DNA of 6,251 nt from Acidobacteriota bacterium (GTDB lineage: Bacteria; Acidobacteriota; Terriglobia; Terriglobales; Acidobacteriaceae), in the NCBI GenBank assembly GCA_021802085.1, contig JAKAAZ010000209.1, forward strand, positions 1 through 6,251. Direction: 5' to 3'. A program made the position numbers and the translations under genes. Positions 1 to 6,195 of this stretch are shown piece after piece. Below the pieces are notes generated by a model. It ran no database searches and had not been told where the DNA came from. It saw only the letters and a list, made by a program, of their open reading frames with translations. How positions within the stretch are numbered: the stretch's first letter is position 1; each line of letters starts with the position of its first letter.

Positions 1-21
1 TACGCGTGCCGCAGCCTTTTC

Positions 22-1075
22 TCATGTAGCGATCGGCAGCAGTCGCAAGGCCTCCTTCCATAGGGCGATGCGCTCTTCCAATGTGGCCAGCCGCAGCCGC
101 ATTTTCCGCGCATGTTGCACCAACCGCCCCGCCGTGTTGAAGATCAGAAAGCGCAGCCGCTTGGGCCGGGCACGCACCAGCTCCGCAGGCAGCGCGATGC
201 GCTTCAGCGCCGTCAGCACATTGTGCGCGATCGCCGCCAGCTTCAGCCAGGCTGCATTCGCGCCAAAGTATTTGCTCGGCATCACGCCTCCGGCCAACTC
301 GTTCTTCACCACGTCATGCACCGCTTCGATCATTCCCGCCTTCTCCCGATGCCACTGGATCAGCCGCTCCGGCGTCCACTCCCGCAGGTTGCTCACCACG
401 GCAAAATGCTTCACCCGATTGCCGTCGGCAGACAGTTCCTCCTGCCGCGGACGAATGCGAATCGCCACGTAGCGCTACGGCTGCGTGTCTTTCTGCCGCG
501 CTCGCCTTCATAGGTGCTGAGCGCCTGCTGCTTGTGGCTCTCGATGATGGTCGCATCCTGATCCGCCGTGGCGATGCGCTGCTCCGGACAGCGGCTGCCA
601 GTTCCCGCACCAGCTCCCGGTTCACTTCGCCCAGGCCAGCCAGCGCATCGGCCTCTTCCGGAATGAACGCGATCTGCTTCGGCTTCCGCTGCTGTTTGGC
701 CTGCTCGATCTTCTCTTCCGAATGGAACTGTTTCAGAAACTGCCGTGCCGCTTCCGGAGAAGGAACCTCATGCCCCAGCATTTCTTTCAGCCCGGCATCG
801 TCGCGAAGATGCTGGAAGTCGTCCACCCGCTCGCCGCCCACCGCGTTGAGCACCACAAAGCTTTCCACTATCATGGCCTCGTCGTAGCCGCGCTCCCGCT
901 GCTTGATCTGCACATGCTGACGCACCCTGGCCGACACGCCCAGAGAGCGAAACGCCTGCACCACCAGCGTCACGCCGCCCCAGGCGGTCAGGGTTTCCAG
1001 CAGCGGCTCATCGTCAATCTCAAACAACAGCGGAGATTCGGTCGGCGAAGGCTTTCGGGGCGGATTCATGTCCAC
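22..1075 (-). pseudogene. IS1380-family transposase, disrupted remnant
   Basis: Remnant of a DDE transposase that catalyses cut-and-paste movement of an IS1380-family element. The N-terminal part (from GTG at 1075) reads cleanly through GYDEAMIVESFVVLNAVGGE and on to GEVNRELVRELAAA. Near 590-592 the reading frame shifts: the family sequence CPEQRIATADQDATIIESHK continues in another frame from 590, then YEGERG ends at about 495. There the usual middle region, which carries the second catalytic Asp, is missing, and the sequence jumps in a third frame to KDTQP, an amber TAG at 475-477, and RYVAIRIRPRQ. The C-terminal part, with the REK motif WHREKAGMIE at 354-325, then runs intact to a TGA at 22-24. 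About 349 codons remain, against roughly 430-500 for the family (from memory), so perhaps 100-150 are gone. It cannot make an active enzyme. Family assignment is by recognition of conserved stretches, not a search. Confidence 0.88.
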
Positions 1076-1085
1076 ATCGTAACCG

Positions 1086-1112
1086 TTCCTCGCACCTGAA
1101 AGGTGCGGGGAA
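1086..1112 (-). promoter_or_regulatory. Hairpin covering the IS1380 transposase ribosome-binding site
   Basis: Inverted repeat with 12-base arms at 1086-1097 and 1101-1112, 11 Watson-Crick pairs plus one G-T at 1090/1108, and a 3-base loop. Read on the minus strand, the 3' arm ends in GAGGAA, the only Shine-Dalgarno-like sequence before the GTG start at 1075 (10 bases between). In an RNA that includes the whole repeat, the ribosome-binding site would be base-paired. I infer a device that limits transposase translation, as is known for some other IS elements that block read-through translation. It may also lie in or next to the element's terminal repeat, whose exact end I cannot fix. Confidence 0.6.
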
Positions 1113-1173
1113 ATAGACCAAAGTCACTCCTCATTTACCCCGCATCCATCCACTCCACACGCATTTCTGGACA

Positions 1174-1473
1174 TTGCATCAACTTGAACGCAATGTTATC
1201 CACGGATCAGGGGGCTTAAGACGGCTTGACGTACTTCTGATCGACGAACTTGGTTATCTGACGCTGAAGCCCGAACAGTCCAATATCTTTTTCAATCTCA
1301 TGGAGAAGCGCTATCACCGACACTCCACGATCATCACCACGAATCTCCGCCATGACGAATGGGGCAACTTCCTCGGCAACCCCACCATGGTCGATGCGCT
1401 GTTGAGCCGCGTCCGCCATTACTGCCACACCATACGCATCGACGAACCTTCGCTGCGCGATCCCCAAGGCTGA
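1174..1473 (+). pseudogene. istB: IstB-like IS21 transposition ATPase, 3' fragment
   Basis: C-terminal part of the AAA+ ATPase that assists the IS21-family transposase IstA. Recognisable homology begins at about 1216 with LRRLDVLLIDELGYL, which holds the Walker B motif (LLIDEL). It continues with a sensor-1-like STIITTNL, then the conserved EWGNFLGNPTMVDALLSRV, and ends at TGA 1471-1473. IstB proteins are about 250 residues; the N-terminal domain, Walker A (GxxGxGKT) and more than half of the protein are absent. The only in-frame start codon near here is a TTG at 1174 without a convincing ribosome-binding site, and the residues before 1216 do not look like IstB, so this is a truncated gene. 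The missing half could have been deleted, or could lie beyond the left edge if the IS1380 element inserted into istB. Confidence 0.85.
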
Positions 1474-1483
1474 GCAGACGGCC

Positions 1484-1816
1484 ATGGATCAACAACCATC
1501 CAGCCACGAAGACTACGTGCGCAAGGTGCTCGAAGCCAATCGCAACACGCCGGGAACCTGCGGCAATCTGCGCCGACCGGACCGCTTGCTGGCCGTCCAG
1601 CTCTATCAACGCGGCGTTCCCTTGCTCACAGTCGAGAACGCTCTCGTGCTGGCTGCGGTACGCCGCTTGATCCGACCCGCCGATGCTCCGCCGTTGACCA
1701 CCGTGCGCTCCCTGGCCTACTTTCTGCCGGGTATCGAAGAAGTACTCGAAATGGAAGTAGGCGAAGAGTATCTCCAATACGCACGGCAAAAACTCCAGCG
1801 CCTACGCCCTTCTTGA
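1484..1816 (+). CDS. Small hypothetical protein associated with the IS21-like element
   Basis: Complete 110-residue reading frame from ATG 1484 to TGA 1814-1816, only 10 bp after the istB stop and on the same strand, so it probably shared a transcript with istB. I know no function. The protein is soluble-looking, with no signal peptide or membrane segment, and probably mostly helical. Notable stretches are RRPDRLLAVQLYQRGVPLL (about residues 30-48), ENALVLAAVRRLIRPADAPP (51-70), TVRSLAYFLPGIEEVL (73-88) and YLQYARQKLQRL at the C-terminus. I have an impression of similar short genes beside IS21-like istB genes in soil bacteria, but cannot verify it here. The middle part resembles a helix-turn-helix in character (short helices, basic residues), so DNA binding is possible but unproven. 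No frameshift or stop interrupts it, unlike its IS neighbours. Confidence 0.65.
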   Translation: MDQQPSSHEDYVRKVLEANRNTPGTCGNLRRPDRLLAVQLYQRGVPLLTVENALVLAAVRRLIRPADAPPLTTVRSLAYFLPGIEEVLEMEVGEEYLQYARQKLQRLRPS

Positions 1817-1938
1817 CACAGTACCCAGAGCACACCCCGCAGCCACGCCTTCGGCGGAGGATGATGCTCTATATATCCCTACCTCTCCCAATGTTGTTCC
1901 TGCCCTGGGTCACTTCTGGCGAGTGCACGTGGTCAATC

Positions 1939-2619
1939 CTACCGAGCGCCGAAGGTTGCAGATTTGGCTTCCACTTCGTCGGTCAGATGGCCCATCTTGT
2001 CGCGCTTGACCTGAAGATATTTCTCAAAGCTTTCCTGCGATTCGACGGCCGAAGAAATTCGCTCGACGACACGAATGCCAGCCGACTCCAGGGCCGCAAC
2101 CTTCTCGGGGTTGTTGGTCATCAGGCGGACCTCCACGATGCCCATGAGCTTGAGAACTTCGGCGGGAAGCTCGAACGCGCGGCAATCCGCCTTGAAGCCC
2201 AATTCCTCATTGGCCTCGACGGTGTCGAGGCCCTTATCCTGTAGAGCGTAGGCCTGGAGCTTGGGCATCAGGCCGATGCCGCGGCCTTCCTGCTGTTCGT
2301 ATAGCAGAATGCCCGCGCCGGCGTCGGCGATGGTGCGCAATGCCAATTCGAGCTGAAGACGGCAGTCGCAACGCAGGGAACCGAACACATCCCCGGTTAA
2401 ACATTGCGAATGGATGCGGACAATCGGCGGCGCGCTGGAAACATCCCCCATGACAAGCGCCACCATTTCCTCCACCATTTCATTCTGTGAGGGATTCGGT
2501 TCACACCCTGGTTCGGGAGCCCGGTTCGGGCGTGTCCCTACAAAGCCGAAGATGCGGAAATGGCCCCAACGCGTAGGGAAGTCGGCTTCGGCAGCTTTGC
2601 GTACACTTTCAAATGGCAT
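1939..2619 (-). CDS. ribA: GTP cyclohydrolase II
   Basis: Cytoplasmic Zn enzyme that opens GTP to 2,5-diamino-6-ribosylamino-pyrimidinone 5'-phosphate, formate and pyrophosphate, the first step of riboflavin synthesis. It is 226 residues from ATG 2619. The zinc ligands are Cys73, Cys84 and Cys86 in SQCLTGDVFGSLRCDC; the GTP-binding/catalytic segment QEGRGIGL is at 110-117; YALQDKGLDTVEAN is at 124-137; EVRLMTNNPEKV is at 163-174; the family ending KMGHL is at 208-212. It lacks an RibB (DHBP synthase) domain, so it is a stand-alone RibA. Residues about 27-52 are roughly 17 longer than the same loop in E. coli RibA and are rich in Pro, Glu and Asn. The open frame extends upstream antisense to the kinase gene, but RibA homology begins at about residue 6 after this ATG, which fixes the start. 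There is no Shine-Dalgarno before it. It is transcribed away from the kinase gene. Confidence 0.95.
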   Translation of the reverse strand: MPFESVRKAAEADFPTRWGHFRIFGFVGTRPNRAPEPGCEPNPSQNEMVEEMVALVMGDVSSAPPIVRIHSQCLTGDVFGSLRCDCRLQLELALRTIADAGAGILLYEQQEGRGIGLMPKLQAYALQDKGLDTVEANEELGFKADCRAFELPAEVLKLMGIVEVRLMTNNPEKVAALESAGIRVVERISSAVESQESFEKYLQVKRDKMGHLTDEVEAKSATFGAR

Positions 2620-2625
2620 AGTTCG

Positions 2626-2631
2626 ATTATA
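2626..2631 (-). promoter_or_regulatory. Candidate -10 box for ribA, implying a leaderless mRNA
   Basis: On the minus strand the sequence reads CCTATAATCGAACT followed directly by the ribA ATG. TATAAT is an exact sigma-70-type -10 consensus and ends six bases before the start codon, so transcription would be expected to begin at or next to the ATG. No good -35 is visible at 16-18 bases spacing (AAGCGT/AGCGTA), and no purine-rich ribosome-binding site lies before the ATG, which fits leaderless translation. The -10 assignment rests on sequence only. Confidence 0.5.
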
Positions 2632-2683
2632 GGACTCGCATTCTTCCCTACGCTTCGTCGTGCGGGCGGAGTAAAGTGAAACC

Positions 2684-4036
2684 GTGGTTGACTCCAAGCT
2701 GATTCTGATCACGCTTTTGATCAAACTGGGCGTAGCCGCCGCGGTTTCCAGCGCGCTCGCGCGGTCGACAGTTTTCAAGGATCTGCTACTGAGCCAGCGA
2801 CGCAGCGCCCGGCAGATGCTGGGATTGCTGGCTTGTATTTGTGTTCCTCTCACGCTGGGAGTCTGGGTTCGCGTCGTAGTTCCAAATTTTCTGGCTGCCG
2901 ATATTTCGTTTGAGGCGGTCATTCTGGTGGCGCTGTTGCTCGGCACGGGCCCAGCTATCCTGGCCGGGGCATTCCTCGCCATCCCAGCAGTGTTACATCG
3001 CGAATATCTTACGCTGCCGTTCAATCTGATCGTTGCCTTGATCTTTGGCACCTATCGTGCGTTTGTCTCGGAAGAAGATATCTGGTCCTTTTCTCCATTT
3101 GTGGATCTCAGCATCTATCGCTGGATCCGGAGAAATCTGATGCGCCCGCGCGTCGATCGACAGGTTCTGCTACTGATGCTGATTCTGGGGATGCAGATGA
3201 TGCGGAACTGGATCGCGCATCTGTACCCACGCCGTTTATTTGCGCTGCACTCCAACAGCTGGTGGTTGCTTCTGGCGATTTTTCTCTGCGCACCCATGGT
3301 GGTGGGGATCCCTTTGAAAATCTGGAATGCCATCCGCATCGAGCGCAAGCTGAAGGAGCAGGAACGGCTGCTGATGGACGCGCGTCTCGATGCACTCCAG
3401 CGACAGATCAATCCTCACTTTCTTTTCAATACGCTCAATTCCATCGCTTCGCTGGTGCGCTTTCGCCCGGAACTGGCGAGGGAGCTGATCGTGAAGCTGG
3501 CCAGCATCCTGCGCGTTCTGCTGCAAGACCGCGACGACCTGATGCCGCTGCGCGAAGAATTGCAGTTTGCCGACGATTACCTGGATATTGAAGTGGTGCG
3601 GTTCGGCATCGAGAAGCTGCGCGTGGTGAAGGACATTTCCCCCGAAACGCTGGAGATTCTGGTGCCCAGCATGCTGCTGCAGCCGTTGATCGAAAATGGC
3701 ATCAAGCATGGGTTGGAGCCGCGGATGGGTGGAGGCACCATCACTCTACGCAGCCGACTGCTGCAGGACAAGCTGGTGATCACCGTGGAAGACGACGGAG
3801 TGGGGATGCCGACAGAAACCGGGGCGCCCGTCCATCGCAGCGGACTGCTACAGGCGGGTACCGGTGTGGGGATGCGGAATGTGCGGGAACGTATGCAGGT
3901 TCTGTATGGACCAGAGGCTGGTTTCGAAATACTCAGCCGTCCGGGCCGGGGCACGCGTGTCATTTTGACGATTCCGCTGACCCACGCGAATACGGGAACC
4001 AGTTACCTGACGGAAGCGCGCAGTACCGATTCGTAA
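2684..4036 (+). CDS. LytS-type membrane sensor histidine kinase
   Basis: Inner-membrane sensor kinase of the LytS/His_kinase (PF06580) type, which normally phosphorylates a LytTR-domain response regulator. It is 450 residues from GTG 2684, preceded by a GGAG at 2668-2671. The N-terminal half has several hydrophobic segments at about 6-24, 46-66, 76-100, 112-126, 160-178 and 192-212: a multi-pass sensor region. A short charged linker (IRIERKLKEQERLL, 217-230) leads to the phosphoacceptor motif QINPHFLFNTLNS with His245. The ATP-binding domain follows: N-box LLQPLIENGIKHGLEP (331-346), G1 box EDDGVGMP (369-376), G2 box GTGVGMRNV (392-400) and the ending GRGTRVILTIPL (421-432). All expected catalytic motifs are present. 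The signal is unknown and no LytTR regulator lies in the window. Its last 34 bp overlap the 3' end of convergent bshA. Confidence 0.92.
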   Translation: MVDSKLILITLLIKLGVAAAVSSALARSTVFKDLLLSQRRSARQMLGLLACICVPLTLGVWVRVVVPNFLAADISFEAVILVALLLGTGPAILAGAFLAIPAVLHREYLTLPFNLIVALIFGTYRAFVSEEDIWSFSPFVDLSIYRWIRRNLMRPRVDRQVLLLMLILGMQMMRNWIAHLYPRRLFALHSNSWWLLLAIFLCAPMVVGIPLKIWNAIRIERKLKEQERLLMDARLDALQRQINPHFLFNTLNSIASLVRFRPELARELIVKLASILRVLLQDRDDLMPLREELQFADDYLDIEVVRFGIEKLRVVKDISPETLEILVPSMLLQPLIENGIKHGLEPRMGGGTITLRSRLLQDKLVITVEDDGVGMPTETGAPVHRSGLLQAGTGVGMRNVRERMQVLYGPEAGFEILSRPGRGTRVILTIPLTHANTGTSYLTEARSTDS

Positions 4037-5145
4037 AACGCCTCATATTTTGGAATGACGCGGGAGGCGCAGTATATCCGTTGCGCTTCCTGGCGGCCGG
4101 CCAGGGCCATTGCTTTCAATCGGTCTCGGTCCTTGAGCAATGCAACCGCCGCATGTGACATGGCATCCACATCACCCACAGGAAACAGCTGGCCGGTGAC
4201 GCCATTCTGAATCATCTCCGGCACGCCACCCACAGCCGTGGCGATGGTGGGAACCTCGCAGGCCATGGCTTCCAGGGCAGCTAGACCGAACGATTCCAGT
4301 TCGCTGGGCATGAGCATCAGATCGGCCACCGGCAACAGTTGATTGACCTGGTCGTGTTTGCCGAGGAAGTGGACGCGATCGCTGATCTTCAGACTCTTCG
4401 CCAGCCATTCCGCAGAGGAACGCTCCGGGCCATCCCCTACCATCAGCAGCCTGGCCGGGATTTCTCGAGCGATACCGGCAAAAATCTGAATTACGTCCTG
4501 GATTCGTTTGACCGGACGGAAGTTCGATAGGTGAACCAGAACGGCTTCCCCGGGTTCGGCATATTGTGCGCGCATCGTCGCGCTCGCGATGGGATCGCGC
4601 AGATAGATGTCGCAATTGACGAAGTTGGATATCACCTCGATATGCCGCGTGGTGCCGAAGGTCTCCACCGTCTGGCACCGGAGATATTCCGAGATGGACG
4701 TGACGCCGTCGCTCTCGTCGATGGCATACTTCGTAATCGGCAAATAGGCGCGGTCGGCGCCAACTAGGGTGATGTCCGTGCCGTGCAGAGTGGTGACAAA
4801 AGGAAGTCGGCGACCGCTACGAGCGAGCATCTGCCTGGCCAGCATCGCACTGACGGAGTGGGGAATGGCATAGTGGACATGCAGCAGATCGAGATCGTAG
4901 TATTCCGCCACTTCCGACATGCGTGTCGCCAATGCCAGCGAGTAGGGCGGAAACTCAAACAGCGGGTAATTCGAGACCGGGACCTCATGAAACTGGATCC
5001 GCTCTTCGCGTCCGCTGAGGCGAAATGGCTGCGCATAGGAGATGAAATGAATCTCATGGCCGCGCTGGGCTAGTTCGATTCCCAGTTCAGTGGCCACGAC
5101 GCCACTGCCGCCATAGGTTGGGTAACAGGTGATGCCGATTTTCAT
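4003..5145 (-). CDS. bshA: N-acetyl-alpha-D-glucosaminyl L-malate synthase BshA
   Basis: GT4-family retaining glycosyltransferase that joins UDP-GlcNAc to L-malate, giving GlcNAc-malate, the first step of bacillithiol (low-molecular-weight thiol) synthesis in the cytoplasm. The 380-residue length matches Bacillus BshA. Diagnostic features are the N-terminal KIGITCYPTYGGSGVVATEL (2-21), HEIHFISYAQPFRL (30-43), HVHYAIPHSVSAMLA (89-103), VTTLHGTDIT (117-126), HLSNFRPVKRIQDVI (205-219), VGDGPE (236-241) and the GT4 EX7E motif ESFGLAALE with Glu284 and Glu292. Start is the ATG at 5145; upstream there is only a weak GAAGAG-like ribosome-binding site. It follows the deacetylase-family gene by 60 bp on the same strand and is probably co-transcribed with it. 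The partner genes bshB and bshC are not in the window. The 3' end overlaps the kinase gene by 34 bp. Confidence 0.95.
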   Translation of the reverse strand: MKIGITCYPTYGGSGVVATELGIELAQRGHEIHFISYAQPFRLSGREERIQFHEVPVSNYPLFEFPPYSLALATRMSEVAEYYDLDLLHVHYAIPHSVSAMLARQMLARSGRRLPFVTTLHGTDITLVGADRAYLPITKYAIDESDGVTSISEYLRCQTVETFGTTRHIEVISNFVNCDIYLRDPIASATMRAQYAEPGEAVLVHLSNFRPVKRIQDVIQIFAGIAREIPARLLMVGDGPERSSAEWLAKSLKISDRVHFLGKHDQVNQLLPVADLMLMPSELESFGLAALEAMACEVPTIATAVGGVPEMIQNGVTGQLFPVGDVDAMSHAAVALLKDRDRLKAMALAGRQEAQRIYCASRVIPKYEAFYESVLRASVR

Positions 5146-5205
5146 ATGTGGGTCGCTCTTCGCCTTTCAGTAGATGCGCCTCGAAGACATTCCGCTACTT
5201 AAATA

Positions 5206-6102
5206 TCAACATGAGGCTGACCTGGCGGATGGAATCAACTGACCGAAGTGGATGGCCTGGATCGGCGAACCAGAGTCCTCGATCATCGCGGGGAGCGCTT
5301 GCAAGGCATTCAGTTCTACCTGGCGGGACTGCTGCAGACGCGTCCGAGTCGCGTGCAGTTCTGCGTCCATGTAGGCGGGATGGCAAACCAGTTCCCACGT
5401 TCCTTCGGGCATTCGGTTCAATATGGCACAGAGCGCGGTCTCTTCCAGGATTCCTGTAGCTGCCACTCCCAGACAACCATCCGTTGTGACAAATTCTCGC
5501 TCATGCGCGAGCTTCCAAAAATTGTGGCGAAAGCTGCGGAGCAGGCGAACCTGCAATGTACGAATGGCGCGCGCATCGGGAGTGGCTTTCACGCTCCACG
5601 AGGGTTCAAAGGGATTGCGAATGGCGTGGACATCGCAGACTTTCGCGGCGCGCATGACTGCATCGAGAACTGTGGGAAACATGTGCGCGTGCTTATGAGT
5701 GTCGACATGGGTGACGGAGATACCGGCTTGTTGCACCCGCAGGATTTGCGCAATGGCTTCCTGCTCGATATGCGCTCGATCGATGCGGCCCAGAGTAAGA
5801 TCGCGGACGAATGCTCCCAGAGTTGGCCGGAAGCGGGGTTCGCCGGTACGGTTGGCGGTGGAATCGAGCAGGGTAGGAACGGCTGCTGGATTTGCAACCG
5901 GCGAGCCATCCACCAGCATGATATGACACCCGACTCCAAGTGAGCGGTGCTGCGTGGATAACTCGACTGCTTCAGAAAAGCGGGGAGCAGCCGCCATCAG
6001 TGTCGAGGATTGGAGCGCGCCCAATTGATGCAAATGGATGATCGCGCGATTAATGCCATCCGTGAGACCGAAGTCGTCTGCATTCACAATGAGGCGGCGC
6101 AC
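5206..6102 (-). CDS. ChbG/HpnK (YdjC) family carbohydrate deacetylase
   Basis: Predicted metal-dependent deacetylase of the YdjC fold, whose characterised members remove N-acetyl groups from chitooligosaccharides (ChbG) or act in hopanoid synthesis (HpnK). 298 residues. The metal-site motifs are intact: LIVNADDFGL at 4-13 (Asp10, Asp11), GCHIML with His60, HVDTHKHAHMFP at 132-143 (His136, His140), and CHPAYMD at 240-246 with His241. There is no signal peptide, so it is probably cytoplasmic. The start is a GTG at 6102, chosen because the family begins right at this point; the ribosome-binding site is weak. The substrate cannot be read from the sequence. No other chitin, cellobiose or hopanoid genes are visible; the only neighbour in the likely operon is bshA. 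An IS256-type end lies 37 bp upstream and may have replaced the native promoter. Confidence 0.9.
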   Translation of the reverse strand: MRRLIVNADDFGLTDGINRAIIHLHQLGALQSSTLMAAAPRFSEAVELSTQHRSLGVGCHIMLVDGSPVANPAAVPTLLDSTANRTGEPRFRPTLGAFVRDLTLGRIDRAHIEQEAIAQILRVQQAGISVTHVDTHKHAHMFPTVLDAVMRAAKVCDVHAIRNPFEPSWSVKATPDARAIRTLQVRLLRSFRHNFWKLAHEREFVTTDGCLGVAATGILEETALCAILNRMPEGTWELVCHPAYMDAELHATRTRLQQSRQVELNALQALPAMIEDSGSPIQAIHFGQLIPSARSASC

Positions 6103-6140
6103 TCGATGAGTCTACCAAGATGCAGTGCCATCGATACTTG

Positions 6141-6166
6141 AGGGTGTAAATCATTTTGTGTAAACG
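6141..6166 (+). repeat. Probable IS256-type terminal inverted repeat with internal GTGTAAA repeat
   Basis: Two copies of GTGTAAA lie at 6144-6150 and 6158-6164, 14 bases apart, close to one and a third helical turns. This is the probable transposase-binding end. The matching copy at the element's far end is not in the window, so the repeat length is estimated from similarity to family ends only. Confidence 0.6.
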
Positions 6167-6195
6167 ATCTTTTCTAATGAGGGAGAGGAGATCGT
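6164..6195 (+). promoter_or_regulatory. Hairpin burying the IS256 transposase Shine-Dalgarno
   Basis: Arms 6164-6175 and 6184-6195 pair over 12 positions (10 Watson-Crick, two G-U at 6171/6188 and 6172/6187) around an 8-base loop. The AGGAG Shine-Dalgarno (6186-6190), five bases before the ATG at 6196, lies wholly in the 3' arm, and the stem ends on the base before the ATG. Any RNA that starts upstream of 6164 could fold this way and hide the ribosome-binding site. I infer a translational brake on the transposase. Confidence 0.65.

Larger units (their letters stand above)
1174..1816 (+). mobile_element. Remnant of an IS21-family element
   Basis: The istB fragment and the small gene behind it form the surviving 3' part of an IS21-like element. 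No istA (the DDE transposase) is present in the window and I could not identify paired terminal repeats, so the outer limits are approximate. The element is abutted on its left by the oppositely oriented IS1380 remnant, a nested or adjacent arrangement typical of IS accumulation sites. Confidence 0.6.

Noticed and set aside
68..1099. Several plus-strand open frames of 117-134 codons opposite the IS1380 remnant
   Set aside because: They are antisense shadows of GC-rich transposase coding sequence; their proteins look like no family and they lack ribosome-binding sites.
1817..1938. Possible terminator for ribA (CGCCTTCGGCG at about 1844-1854)
   Set aside because: The stem is only four pairs with no T-run in either direction; nothing else in this 122-bp gap looks like a signal.
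2607..2635. Plus-strand promoter for the kinase (TTTCAA ... TATAGG)
   Set aside because: Spacing and -10 matches are poor; the AT-rich core is better explained as the minus-strand ribA -10.
2620..3051. Upstream extension of the ribA reading frame by 144 codons
   Set aside because: It is antisense to the kinase N-terminus, has low-complexity non-RibA sequence, and RibA homology starts right after the ATG at 2619.
5248..5943. 231-codon plus-strand open frame opposite the deacetylase gene
   Set aside because: The minus-strand frame has all family motifs; the plus-strand frame is a shadow with no recognisable domain.
6138..6166. Promoter for the IS256 transposase (TTGAGG, 17 bases, TAAACG)
   Set aside because: The -10 matches only half of the consensus, and the -35 would be half in flanking DNA, so it would not move with the element.
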